Below, piece after piece: positions 12,101 through 27,100 of a DNA stretch of 64,000 bases. The notes under the pieces were generated by a model. That model made no database searches, was not told where the DNA came from, and saw only the letters and a list, made by a program, of their open reading frames with translations. The position numbers and the translations under genes were made by a program. The DNA comes from Bugula neritina (lineage: Eukaryota > Bryozoa > Gymnolaemata > Cheilostomatida > Bugulidae), in contig OZ037770.1 of assembly GCA_964035545.1 (NCBI GenBank), forward strand, positions 9,946,973 to 10,010,972. Direction: 5' to 3'. The stretch's first letter is position 1. Every line of letters begins with the position of its first letter.

Positions 12101-15100
12101 ATCTTTTGTTTTGTTTTTTTGATCAAAAAAGTTCAATAAGAAGTAGAAAACATATGGGGTGCCACCCAAAAGAAGGTAATGATGGATGACTATTTATTTG
12201 CCAGTAGAGAAGCTAATGGAGGCACCTTTATGCATCTATTATAAACATAGCAATGGACCAGCATTAAGTCACCCAATACCAGCCCTTCATTCATTTGCTG
12301 CGGACTTATTTTTACACAGTTTTGCACTGTGACTTGTAGTTGACTTGTTATTTGCAGACAATACTTATAATATATTGCTATCTCATTGTAGTAATGTTGT
12401 TTACTTTGTTACCACGGTTTCCTTTCTAGCCTCACTGTCCTGCAGAAGTCTGAAAGGCCACAGGAACCTCCCCATGAGCCTCCCATTATTGCTTCTCGGG
12501 CCACAAGTCTACAGTCCGTGCCGGCTACGGTAGCAGATCGAGATGTCTTCTACGACGCTCGGTCAAAGTTCGATACGGCAAGTCTGCTCAGCAAGAGGTC
12601 AATGTCTCGCAGGTCAATCGACTGCCAGGAGTCTCGGACACAACCCAGTCAACAGACTCGTAGAAGTAAGTTGGGAGTTGTCCACTACTGAAGGGTACGC
12701 AATGGTAGTAATTGCCATGGGTTTTTTATTGGAGAATAACCATTCTTTTTATGTTTATTTACAGAACTTTATGTTTCCAGAATAGTTTTTTGTCTTTCTG
12801 TGACCCACGCCTGCCGTATACACGGATATGGTTGTGGTTGATAACATGTCAACATTAATGAAAATGTATTTCTCGTTTTGCGTTGTGAATTATATTTTTT
12901 ATGACAAAGTTTGTTCGAAGCTGGTGGTATGACAGTCATTTGTAATATTCTTTGAGTTTCTTTCTTTGCCTGAAATAGAGCTCTGCGGCATTGCTTTCTT
13001 TACTGACTGCAATTCTTGTACTCTTTCCTTGTTTACACCACTTATCTAACGATGTCCTAAGTAAAGAGTTTAGCTAGCAGTGGCAGCTTCACAGAAACAT
13101 ATCTGCGCTTATTATTGTTATGAAATCAGTGTCGCTATGGTTATAAAATCACACAAGTTTATAGTCACTACACCTCTGAGAACTCCTGATGGAAAGGGTT
13201 TTTAAGGCGGGCTAAAAACTTTTTCATATGTGGCTAAGGAGCAATTATGACTGGATGCTCTTCCTAACATCATCAATGGCCTTTACTGGGCATCAGACCC
13301 ATGACCTACAATTTACTATGGCTGTACTCTAACCCCAAGACTACGGCTGCTCCTTAAATGTTGTTTATAGTTATTCATATTTTCATTTTATGGAGTACAC
13401 TTCTAGTCATCATCCACTAAGTTTCTGACTGTATCCTCTGCTATTTAGTTCGGAGGAAGGCTTCAAGGAGAAAAGTGGAAGTGGTAAACCTTCATGTCAA
13501 GTGTTTGTTACAAGGCGTGTCACTTGAACTGCAGCGAGAGTTCAGTATCATAGCTCAACTGGATGTTAAAGGTAATCTCATTGGATTGTTACTGCTCCAT
13601 ACACTTTGTTGTATAATATCTTCACTGGTCAATGATTCTTAATATTTTATTTCTATTCTCATCTAAACAGGTAGTTTGCTAGTTGGTCAACAAGCTTTTT
13701 TTAAAATGTTTGTTATTATTAGTTGTACTAGTACTACTTTTACTGGTTGTACTATTACTATTATTACTAGTTGTAGGCCTACTACTGCTGCTGCTACTAT
13801 TACTACTACTAATGCTACTACTGCTGCTGCTACTGCTACTATTACTACTACGACTGGTTGTACTGCTACTACTACGACTGGTTGTACTGATACTACTACG
13901 ACTGGTTGTACTGATACTACTACGACTGGTTGTACTGATACTACTACGACTGGTTATACTGATACTACTATTACTGGTTGTCTGATACTACTATTACTAG
14001 TTGTACTGTGTAGGTGTGAGCGGAGAGTACAAACTAATGAATGCTCAATGGTCAGTCTCTGCAAAGTTAGAGGCACTCTCATTGGTCGATCCTTTGGTGA
14101 GTATTTGCTAGACTTGGGTTACTCCGCTATTCTATGCATGTTTGGGAAGTATGATGATGTGTTTAATGCGTGTGCCATTCCAAGGTGAAACGTTGTTCAA
14201 GATATTATTTAGAAGGCTAGTACTTTTTCATATTGAGGAATTCTGAACGGTAATCACTACAGAGTTATTTCTCATGTGATGGGGAAACTTGAAACTAGTA
14301 AATACGACAACATAATTATATCTCAACTCGTTATATTGTAAATTCACTATTCACTGTACTTCGGATAGACTATAAAATGGGTAAATCCCAAACCTTCTAA
14401 TAATACTGAGCAGTGCCAGTTATCAGAATACTCCAACAGTTAAATTTTCTTCAAGCAAGTTGTTCTTCAAGTCAAGTGGAATACTTAGCTAGCATGTGGG
14501 ATAAACTTTACTGTAAGAGTTAAAAAATTTACTGCTTGGTAGCTCTATATATGTGAACTTTATGATTTTAATTCAATTTTTTCTCTTTAGTAGGCATATT
14601 CGAGTTTTTATTAATTGATGAGTTACCATACTAAGTCAATAATTCACATTCTCTACACATCCTGTTGTTTTACTTTGAGACTGTCAAACGATCAGATTAA
14701 GAAAACAATATGCGTCGATAATGTAGAGGAAAATTTTCTTTCCAGCCCAGAATTTTCCAAAAAAAGATTTCAAAATCATCAAATCAGCTGATCAATTGCA
14801 GGCTCATAGAGCTATATTGATACTCAGTGATTCCTCCCCTTACCATTGATTGCAACTATTCTACTCCCAGGCACCAATATACAAGCAGGTGGCTGTGGTG
14901 GAGAAGGGCTTGAAGGAAGTTATGACTCTAACGTTCACTTCTTTCAACCAATCAGTGCAGGCTAATGAGTCATGTGACCAGATTGTGAAAATAGCTCTAA
15001 GAAGGATGCATGTGATATATGTGAACAAGTTCATATCACGTTTACTGGTATATATACAGTTTTCCTTTAATAGTATATTGCAATACAGTTTCTTTACGTC

Positions 15101-18100
15101 AAGTGTTTTGCATATAAACAAGTAATGACCAATTTTTCAGCACACCATAATTAAAATGCCATATGTGTGTGTAATTTTTAGTGAAACTTTGTTAATTTAA
15201 GTTTCGCGTCATTTTTTTAAAATTTTGGGTGTTTAGAATTTCCTTGGGGAGTTTTCATCTCGAGAGACTGTAGAGAGAGTACATGAGACATCGAGGAGCA
15301 AGATCTCTACGACGGCTATTTCAGCTCACCAAAAGGGAACACGGATGATAATCTTCATGAAGGTATGGCTCCAATGTAGCAGTTTAAACCTTAGCTCTTC
15401 ATCTCTCTATGCTTAGTATCACTGGTTTCTCTGTTATTGATTATATTATGTCTTTCTTATGACAACACGTTATTATTTTTGTTTAGCATTTATTTAAACA
15501 TAGTTGGTGGTTACGCAACATCAAAAAGTTGTAGATTTGATCAGCTTTTCATGCCTGATTTTCATCTCAGCATAAGTGACAAATCTCGAGCTATTGGGGA
15601 CACAATTATCAATCACAACCAAACACTTGAAAGCTCAAAGCTGCAGATGTTCTGCAACTGCTCACTTGCATTGAATTATGGGAAATATTTTCCATATTTC
15701 CTCACATCTTTCAATTAAATGGCGAACTGCTACTTTTGATGATGTAAAAGACTGAATTTTTAAAGCCTGTGGTCTTATCAATCAGAAGAATTAGTAATTG
15801 TGTTCTACTGACAGGCAAAAGCTCCACTGATAGTGATGCCGGAGAACGACCAATCAGAAACAGCCTTACTGCTGAGACTTGGGGATTTGCACATCACCAA
15901 TCAGTTTGTCACGGAGCAAGTTCCGAGTCGGAATATTACTAGCGAGCAGATATTTGATGAAATGACCTTGAACCTTGAGAACATTGCCATTGAAGGGTAC
16001 GGAGCTCAGATTACTGTTTAGTGTTTGTTAATGACCTCAGTCATTTTTGTGTAGGATGAGTCATGATTTCTTGCAAATGATTGCCAGCTAAATTGCAATA
16101 TTACCCCCATATTTGCCTACAAGATAGAGAGTGTAGACATTTTATATGTGTGTTATCACTACTAGTGTATATACCTATCTGTAATGGTGTTTTATATTAT
16201 AGCACTAACACAATACATACTTATGTAATGTATGTATTATGCCAGACTAACTTATTGCCAGGTAGTGGTTGTTTTGTGCAGTTTACTGACAATATATTAC
16301 AGTCTTTCAGTCATTGTTAAAAGATGCAACCGCATTTGGTTATGCGAATTCTTGAAGAGACTGAAGCCTTGCTTATATTCCCACAATATATAATATACAA
16401 ATTAATCCCACAATTTTTATAACATCAATAAAACAATTCGTTAATTAATATTATTACACATAGAAATTAGTAAGTTAGAAAAGTAGCAGATAAATAAATG
16501 TTGATATCAAATACTAAACAATGGTAAAATATAAGCCTGCTTGGCAGTGAAACGCATTGCAGTGTGGAGTCATCTCTTGTACATTATAAGTCTTGGCTGA
16601 TATACTTGTATGTCAGAGAAGTTTAAACTCTGTTGAATGCTGTCCATGTTTTTCCAGATTATCTTTTTTCATGTTTCTTATGCAAGATTGTTTATCTTGC
16701 GGCATTTTCATGCGCATGCAACAGGCAGTTTATATTGTGTTTTAGTTAGAACTTACATCTGTCACTCTTCTTACATCCATGTTACTATGTTGCAGCATTA
16801 CGTACGTCAATGAATATACTTATATCAAAAGACGGGATCTTCTCACCCCTATAAATACCAATATTCTCGTAAAAAGAGCTTTACCTCCAGTAGCAAAGAG
16901 TGTCAAAGATTTCCAAATAGAGGCCAACATCAATAGTTTTACGGTAAGCGAATTTCTCACGCTGTTAAACTGGGGAACTGTATGCTTCAGATGAATGGAA
17001 ATTGGACTCACTACTATATCGCATGGGGTCTACAAGGTTGCACAGTAGACTTTAAAGGATGGTTTTTGTGCTATTAGTGAAATGTTGAACCAAGTTCTAT
17101 TTAGTTGGGAGTTGATATTTCCTGCAGTTGAACTAATGGTACATCGCTTGGCAATCTGAAGCCACCAGCTCCAGTGATATGATAACACACAGTATAATAG
17201 TCATCTAGTTGCATATAAACAGTGTTACGTATAATATATAACATTATCTAATAATATATATAACATTATCTAATAATATATATAACATTATCTAATAATA
17301 TATATAATATATAAAATTAAGTATAGTATCATATATAATATATGTTAAATATAATATTATATCTAATATATATTATATATGATATTATATATTACATATA
17401 TTATTATCTAATATTTATATTCGTACTTCGGTATAACATCTCATTGTTGATTACTTTTTATTCCTCAGATCTACTACACTGTAACAATAAAATATCATAG
17501 CTATTGACTATACTATATGCTGCCTCAGCTGTACGCTGCCTCAGCTGTACGCTGCCTCAGCTGTACGCTGTCTCAGCTATATACTATATACTTGCATCTT
17601 CAGGTTGAGGTGAGTCAGCTGGACATGCAGATGTTCGGCAGAGTCATCTACGAGAATGTCATGGTGTCCGCCCAGAAATCTGTTTCCTATGGTGAGATAT
17701 TTACACCTCTGAGGATGTGAAATATTATACCTTATATTGTAATATACTACAGTTCAGTTTCTAATTTATTACACTGTATATTATTATTCTATGCTCCATT
17801 TTTTTATAGTATTGCAGTTTAGTTTATTATATGATGTGTGTGCGCACATGCAGGGGGAGGAAGGTGTGCGTGTGTGTATAATTATATAAAATACCTATTT
17901 TCTACCCCAAACTAACTTTTCCAGTTAAAAATGTAGAAAATCTCAGCTTTGCCTATATTTACTGCTTTTCTAATTGATAACTAGCACTTTTCACCGTCAT
18001 ATAATATGTCATATATGATTCGTTTTACCAACTGAATCTTATTATTTGTTTCTTGGCTTTATTTCCATTCTTTAGCAGCAAGCAATGCCCGTAAGTATAG

Positions 18101-21100
18101 TTTTATGATTGGTCTACACGTTTTATTAGCTCATGTTTATCTTCAGCCTGCTTGTTTGCTTTTCCCTGATTGGCCAGTTTGACTCCCAATAGGGCTATCC
18201 GAGACACTTGATTCGAGCAACACTGCCTGTAGTTGAAGTGTTATGTTCCCCGCATAGATTAGTTTGAATGTTAATACACTGTTTGGTTTTTTCACCAAAT
18301 TATAGATTTTGCTTCAAAGTTTAAATTTCATGTAATTAAAGATATGCTAATTCAACAAAATAGATATTTTTATGTGTTTTATGGCAGTATTTAACAGAGA
18401 ATGAAATATGAGCTATTAGACATGTGTGTATGTGTTAAATGAGTCATTTTACTTAATTTAGTACACACTGGAAATCTCCAGTTTTTAGCGATTTTTTTAC
18501 AAATTAGCTGCTAATGAACAAGGGTTTTTGCCCAAAACTAGTAAAATATGAATGAACACACCTAAATAATTGAGGTTCTTCCTAATTTTGCTTGATTTCC
18601 CATGTTTTTTTTCTAATTATTCAGCAACTTTTGATTGCACAGTGTTATGAAAAAACCATAACTCTCCAATATCAAAAGTAGCTGAATAATTAGAAAAAAA
18701 ATTTCCAGTGTGTACTAAATTAAGTAAAATGACCCACATGTTTTTTCTCTTTTTATATGTTAGCAGAATTCCAAATGTTTATTAAAAATTGTCTAATCTT
18801 TCTTACACTTCAGCTATGTCAAGGTCGTTCAGCCCATGTACATAAAAACTTCTAGAATTTAACTGACTACTCTACACAGAAGTGTTGATTCACAGACACC
18901 AAAAGTCAATTTAGTGTTTTCCAGTCATTTCGGAAATAATAACTCTTTCGTCATTGGCCGAACTATCTAAGCTCGCTCAATGCTATTCCTTTTGAGATAT
19001 TGTTCTTCACATACTTTGATTATTGGCTGACTTTGCTTTGGCAAGTTGATTGAGAAATTCAAAATATGATTGGAAACTCTTACATCTTTGAAATCATAAA
19101 TTTCCAGTGTGTATACAGCGTGACTCATTACTTTTGCCCCTACATTCCATTATCTCTTTCAAAGAAATGTAATTACTGTATTGTTAACATCTGTTTAGTA
19201 TCTCTTTAGAAGTGATTAGGCTGCCTTTCTTGATTGTCGTGTCTTTTAATAGTTTTATTTGATAATATAGTCATACAGTTTATATTATATGACCCAGTTT
19301 TAATATTTTTACGCTATTCCATGATATAAAAAGACGAGGTTTCTGAAGAAATTGTTTTAAGTTTTTATAACACACTCGCGATTTTTTTTATAAAATTAAG
19401 AATCAAATAATGGTTTCTCTTTAAATTCCCGAATATAGGTAACATGGCTACTAAACTTATTACTAATATGGAACAGTTGAGGTTTAGTGGTTAAAGTACT
19501 GGATTGGTAAACTCGGGTCAGCGGTGATGTTTGGAAAAGCATCCAGTCATAAAATTTGCTTCTGTGCTTCGCATGAATAAGTTCTTAGCATGCTTTAATA
19601 AAACCCTTTCCATCAGGGATTTCTCACAGGGATAACGACTATAAACTTGCTCTGGTTTTTTATGGAGATAGACTTGTACCCAGTTGTTAGTCTCACAGAT
19701 CTGTATCTGTGATTTACAGATGTGACGGACGTTGGCTCCACCATCTCTTCCGCAATCAGCAGTACTACTTCGTCCTCTTCCTCCAGCGCCAAAGCACTGA
19801 CCATTCACTTGTGTCTGGGTGGAGCTAACCTTCACCTTAAACATGAACACTCAACTCCTGCAAGTTCCATATATCTATTAGCACTAGTGTTTTTATTCAG
19901 TCACATTTATCTTTTTCGAAAAAAAGTTCTTTATCTGAATGAGTCATCAACCTGCAGTTCTTCTGTATTCACATAGACTATAGAGTTTAGAGTTAAAATT
20001 CTTTGTCTTCGTATTTGTGATTTAAACTTTATTCCATGACTTGAAAATATATGTGACTCAAGTGATCACCTCATATGAATATATATATGACTCTACAACT
20101 AAATTTTCTCCTAAGAAATTCTAAAATTGACTGTCAGTCATAATATTATCGATACATTATAAATGAGACTGAGTCATCTATAACTAAAAACTAATTGTTC
20201 TATGAGCTGCTCAGAGTTGGGGGTGGCTGAGTGCAGTAGTTTGGGATTCTCAAGTTTAGAGTTGAGGGACCTAGCTCCAAACTTGAGAACACTCAACTAC
20301 TGCACTTAGTCACCCCCAACTCTGAGCTGCTTTTAAAACAATTCACAACATAGTGCTTCATCTGCGATAATCTGAAACGTATAGCTAGGTCAACAACTGA
20401 GCACCAGGAGCCATTTCATGTGAAACCAGTTTTAGTACAGTGCTGAGTGTTTTCAGTTGATCATGTGATATCTTTATGCTGTGTTGTTATTTATTCACCT
20501 ACAGAACCCTCTGGAGGCTCCAAGCGAGAACTTGGCTGTACTCAATGTGTCCAAGTTGAACATTGACTTCAGTAAAGGAAAGAAGGACTCGTCAATTGAC
20601 TGTAATGTAGCCCTAAGTGGCTTCACGGTCTTAGACCAAGTTCCTACAGATCAAGACAACGGCTTCAGCACTAACAAGTACGCTCGTGCATATAACTGTA
20701 GCTCAAAATGTAAATTGCTCTGAATTAAATCGTTTGATAAAAATTCATATTTGAAGATATTAAAATTTCAGTTTTACTAATTGTCGGCAGTTTGGTTGAT
20801 AAACAGAGTAGTTTATAGCATCTTCAACTTCTGGTTTTGCTAGAAAAGTTAGTTCAAGTTTGTCTGTAATCATCTACCATTTATGTACAGTTTTTTCTTC
20901 TAAATGTATTCTAGCCAGTTGAAAAAAGTTAGACAATATCACTTAATAGCTATCGGGGCTTTTGCATCTCTCTTCATATAATGACTATTCCGTGCTGTTA
21001 GACCTTCACCTCAACAGCTTATAGATGTACTTAAAGTCACTGAATATATTACTTGCCAGTGTTAGTTTACACTAGTATCATATAAGGGCTCACAGCTGGC

Positions 21101-24100
21101 ATATCTTACTTACAGTGTTATAGAGCTGGAAGAAGGAGACAAGGAAGTTCTGCTCGTCAAATACAATCTAGAATCTTCCGGTGACTCATCCGTCTGCTGC
21201 TCAGTGCAAGGAATGAGGTTCAATGTGAACATGCCATTCGTGAAGAGCGTGATGACCTTCCTCAATGACTCTTTTACTACGTGGAAGTCAGCTGAACCCG
21301 CACCGTCTCTGAGACAGCCGTCTAGACACCGTCACCGGGCAGCGCGCAGACCTAACAGACTCAACACTGCTGGTGTTAACCATATGTCCTCTGTGTTCAG
21401 TCTCGTGTGAACTATGTGTCCTTTTACTCTTTAGGGTTGTCAATGTTGTAACTTTATCAATAAGTTGATTCAAATTGGAGATCAAGTTTTATTCAAAGCC
21501 TGCATTATATTTTTATCAAGTTCTTTGGGTTTTTCTTAGCTCAGGCTGCTCTGTTGTTTTCTCTCTAAATTATGTGACCAAATTAAAGAATCTCTAACAC
21601 ACTAAACTTATGCAGCATTAAAATATTCATATATACATCTTAGCTATTATCTACAGACTGTTTGTGTTTGTTTGAGAATAAAACCCTTAGTCTGTAAAAG
21701 ATAGCTGAGATATATAATAATATTCTAATGCAGCATAAATGAAGTGTGTCAGGGATTCTTTAGGTTCGCTCTATGATATTTATCAAGAGCTCTAATTTCA
21801 TTTCAGGTCAACTCAGTGTGTCCGCAAAGAAACTGTCTCCCGCCCGACCTGGTCAGATCACCAGTGACCATGTGGATTCACAGGTTACAAAAATGACTCT
21901 CACCTTGACCTTTGGGAAACAAAGTCTCTTTCTGGCGTCCGCAGACGGCAGTCTAAAGGTAGTGATGTGAAATTGTCTTCACTAATTTGAAATTTAGTTT
22001 AAGTATCAGCCACTATCTATGCTTGCAGTTTGATGGCATTTCATAAACTGGTCCATTAAGTTCCATAGAAAATGTCATTATTATTAGTACAAATGTATTT
22101 AAAAAAATTTCGTCATTTTACTATTTTACTAATCAATCATATATCGGGCATCTAAATACGTGATAAACGCTACAGTTTTTAAAAGTAGGCAAGTATTTTC
22201 CGTGGACAGTTGAATTAATTTTTGGTGAAGTATTTTTATTTCAAGAATTTTGAACAGTTGTTGTGTGTAATATATCGAAGTTTCTAGCAGGCAATAATTA
22301 CCAACTCATGAAAACTCTGCATACACCTGTAACACGTTTACCTATCTTGATACCAGTTCTGGCGCTATTTCTAGGCTCTGGTGGCGGAACTGGATATAAG
22401 AGGAAGTGCTGACATGATATCCAACGGCAGCATACATGCCTCCCTGTATCTAAACAACCTGTCAGTTTTCAGCACCAGTTTACGCAGCGAGGAATCTCAT
22501 CTGAGACATGAGGTAAGACAACTCTCGGTATGGTAGGATAACTCTAACTAATACTGTGTGTTAGCTCACATTATACTATCCATGGTAAGACAACTATGTT
22601 TAGTACGGCTTTTTAATTGAAATGGCTAGTTTGATGTTGACTAGTGTGATATTTTTTTGTAATAATATTACAAAAAAAACATATTCTGTTGATACGGTGT
22701 GTGCTGATAGGAATAATTTGTTTTTGGTAAACAACTTAGCATAATATAAATGTATGTTACTGTTCAGTGCTGTCGTATTTATCACTAAATGTGTTTAAGA
22801 ATGTTATTAGCACACGAATGCTTGGGGTCCACTGTGTTGTATGATTAGTCAGTTGTGTAGGTCTTGTTATCTCTGTGAGGGTTTTGATTGAGTATGCCTA
22901 CCTTAATCATCAATATTCACCAAAATTTATTTCCCTCTTTGATTACAAGTTATGATTTTATACTATGATATCATGATCTATCAGGTGCCGTTTTTACACA
23001 TATTCATACTTTGATAATTATATTATATTATTATATCACATAGTAGGAGAGGGTGGGCTAGTTTAACCAAAAATTGCGTTTTTGAGCATAAGTTTTAGAG
23101 AAACTATATTAGCATGCTATAATATCATAGTATATTATCATACTATAATATCTTCACGTGTTCTACATTATATATGTTTGTGTTTCTATCTTAGTGTCTA
23201 AAGCCTTGCTCGGTGAACATAGCATACGAGAGCCTCACTCCCATGTCCCGTCTCAAGTTAGATATACCTCCTAAGGTTGAGGTCACCATAAAGCTGACAA
23301 AAATGGATGTGAAGCTCTCTACTAACCTTATCTACCACACCTACACCGCTCTGGAGTTACTTCAAGGTACTCACCCTTCTATTGCTACTAGAAAGTTCTT
23401 AGTTTTTCTGATGAGTGATCATGAACTTTATTCATTTAAACTCACATTATGTAATACAACATCTTGCATGCTTTATATATGTGCCCATGCCCTAAATGTA
23501 TTTGTTATATCTAGCTTATACTTCTTCGCAGACACTGGGTTTTGATTGAATATTTTTTATTTCTAAGGCTTGTTTCTAGTTTTATTTACTTTAATTCAAT
23601 TTTTTGCTTAGAAAATATAACTTATTGGATGCTATTTAAAAGTTTTCTTCATGTTCGAGTTATTTCTTATTTTCATCCAAGTTTATAGTCTCCATCCCTG
23701 TGAGAAGCCCCTGATGGAAGGGGTTTTTGTTAAATTGGGCTAAGGACTTATTCAAGAGCAATTATGACTGGATACTCTTCCTAACATTACCAATGGTCTT
23801 TGTTCAGGCTCGAACCCATGACCTCGTGTTTACTTAGTCAACGCTCTGACCCCTAGACTACAGCTGCTCCCTGTTTGATTTCTTCCGCATTGTTTTAAAT
23901 AAGTCATTAAAATCGTTTCCCTCGATTTCAGGTACAGATACAACTGATGACACAGCTGCTGCTAATTTCCAAACCAATGAAATGGATTTGAAGGTCATGA
24001 AGGACATCGACAGAGATGATTGGCTGAGACAATACGGTCAGCTTCTATTCTATTTACTGCGTTCCTACATTTACTCTGCTTACCATATCGATAGGTCCCA

Positions 24101-27100
24101 ACCCCCTCTATTCATCTTCTCTTCACCCAATGATGGTTTTTTTGTGTTATTCTAGAATCTAGATGTTGGCATGAAATGCATTTCTCACTGTTTGCCAACT
24201 TGTGCATTGCTCAAATTTTTGTTCTGTGCTTGAAATTGACCTTCACCTCTTGAAGCACCTGTCAGATAAAATATTATAGAGGTTTTACTTTCTTCTCTGC
24301 TTGGTGCTTAGCTTATGTTCAACCAAGTTGATTTTATTGCCGTGGAATGTTTTACCTAACCCATAATTCACCTGCGGCTATCGAGTTTTCTTATTTTCAT
24401 TCTCCGAGTTGAAGTGCTTTAACTCGATCTTTTCACTTAGAGTTAGTCCAACACTGTATTTACCTAATTATTATCATCTACCATCATCTATTCTGCTCAG
24501 TGTCTTTCTCCATGGTTCGATTTTTTCAATTTTGCAACTTTTATAAATTATTTCAGTTGTAAACTCAACTTCTTCATCTGGTTGTTTTAGTTATTTATCC
24601 GCATAAGCTATGTTATTGGGAACAGCTGTATTTTCTAAAGACGCAGATATTTTTTCTCTAAGTTTAGCGTTTGATCCTACCGGTTATTTAACCTGCACAT
24701 GTTTTATTTTTAGGATGTCAGTTTCACCAGAGTCTCAATACGTCTGCATGTAAATTGTGCATTTAAGTAGTCATCGCATTTGTGTGTGAAGCGGTAAATG
24801 TTGCGTCATGTCTCCAGAGTATTGCATATACTTTGTTGTTCTTGATATACGTACCTTCAGTTTTACGTACATTCTGTTGTATATATAGTTAATTAGTTGC
24901 ATCTATGATGTAAATAAACACCTTGCCAATAATACTTGATGAATAACAATAATACACTACGCATGCAGTGTGTGAAAATTCCATACCTACCTGCAGTGTA
25001 TAGAAACATCATAGCTTAGGAGCACCTGTTTAATGTTGTCAGACTATCCCAGCGTCATTCCTTAACAAGTGTCATCTGTACTATATATAATAGCTAACGC
25101 ATTGGAATTTTCATGTATCGGTTTGTTTGATTTTATATCTGTTTGAAATTTATTTTTAGTGTTTAGATATGGTAAGGCTTTGCTAGCAACTTTAAGGCTT
25201 GCATACATGTTATCATGTCTAGTCTTTATGTTATATTTACTAATATTACTTTCATGGTAGCTATAGGTTTTATCTGAATAGTATTCATCACAAATTTCAG
25301 AAACTTGCTTTTCTCAAATGCTTTAAATCACAATTTTATCCTCTAATATTTCACTTTTTCTCAAACCATTGATTGCTGTCGGGTATTTAATGTTATATTG
25401 ATAAAAAACATCACAGTTACAGCTACTCAAATTAGCTTTATGGAATTTGGTCACTCAAACGCATGTTCAAATATAGAAGGCTCTGCTAGAAATATCAGCT
25501 TGCTTTCCACCCCACATGCTTGTTGTCATGTTACTTTAGCCAGTACAATTTTGCTATTCATCCACAACTCATGTTTTTTGTGATTATTTTGAAAGGCTTT
25601 TTTATATTTAAAAATAAATAAAAAAATTCTGTAGACCAGGCAGATGAGTTCCAGCAGGTGGAGATGAATCCGACTCAAGCTGCTGTCGAGTGTCTGACTG
25701 TGGAAGAGTTTGACCTTGACATTGAGTTCTCTGTTGCTATTGGCGACGAGTTTGTGCCCATACTTCGCACCAAGTCAGACTTGTCTGGTAGCATGAAGGA
25801 CTGGAGTACACGGGTAAGCTGACTTGTAGAGTGTGCTGAGTGGTTGGTGAAGATGTAGTGGCTAACCAGCTGTTTAGGGTTGATTATATATGCAGTCTCT
25901 AACTCCAGGCAAAGCTTTTTATCTCCACTTATGTAATGTGGATTCTTATTTCAAACACATCTGTTGATTGGTATATGGACTTTAGTAAAGCAATTGGTAA
26001 TGCCAAGTTTTGTAGCTCAAACCCTGACAAACTCAGCGCATTTAGAAAATAAATTTTGGATACCTTTAACTTCCTGTTGAAACTCGGTTATTGCTTCAGA
26101 TAAGAGCAGAGTGTTATTTCTCCCTTGAGTCCGTTTACTACAACGAGGTCATAGATGTATGGGAGCCGTTGGTGGAGCCCATGTTTGATAGCAAGACAGG
26201 AAAATATCGGCGCTGGGAAATCTTAGCTAGAGTAAGTAGATACACACTCTCTCAAAGTTTATTTAACATTTATTTAAATCTGCCACAAACATTTGACTAC
26301 ACAAACTGTCTCCACGTAATTATTTTTTTGAAATATGTTATTTTTTGCAGTACCATAAATTCAGCATCATCTACTTCAGTTGTAGAATTGTCTCGCATAC
26401 ACTTTTGGTCATTTGGTCATTTCATTTTCGCCGAAAGTTCAAGAATGTCAAAACAAATTATATGTTTCGAAGATATAACTATAATCCTATCTGGACTGTG
26501 TATGTTGAAATATCTGGTTAAAGTAGTTAAACCTTTCACTATGACTTGGTGTACACTAAGTTTAGTTACTTTCCTTTCTCCTCTACCAGATCACATCAGC
26601 TCCTAGTCATCCTATCGCTCGGACAGACCCTAGTGAGATTCTTCTAGACTGCCAGGAACTTGACACCTTTATTCACCACCAGATGTCCTCAGTGAAGGAG
26701 CAGCAGAGAGCTAACCTTGTGGTACCACAAAGAGGTGCGGTGTGTCACAGTTTCTAGTGTTGAGACTCTGGTGTTATGAATGAGATCCCCAGACGCACCT
26801 TGTATTTTATACCAAATAATTTACTTTTTGTAAAAGTCGGCTGTAATTTAGTAATTGGTTCAGCATTTATTATTTTGATAAAGTATCGAAAAAATAAGTA
26901 GCTTATGTTGTTAAGTTATGCTTATGAGTTTTGGCTTTAATCTCTGACTGCTAATCTGTTCTAGTCATAAGTAGTTTCGAGAAAATATTTTATTTAAAAT
27001 ACAGGCTTTCTTCAAATCAATTCTACATCATATCACAATTTTAATAGTCAATCAAACCAAAATACATGCATTTAATATAATGTGGTAAGTTGCACGATTT

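Noticed and set aside
13676-14188. Thr-rich and Leu-rich frames of 170 and 100 codons
   Set aside because: Trinucleotide array of intron 18 running through exon 19 in the wrong frame.
21373-21410. Stop codon in the frame of exon 28 as a truncation
   Set aside because: A GT at 21373 in the right phase joins cleanly to exon 29, so the stop lies in intron.
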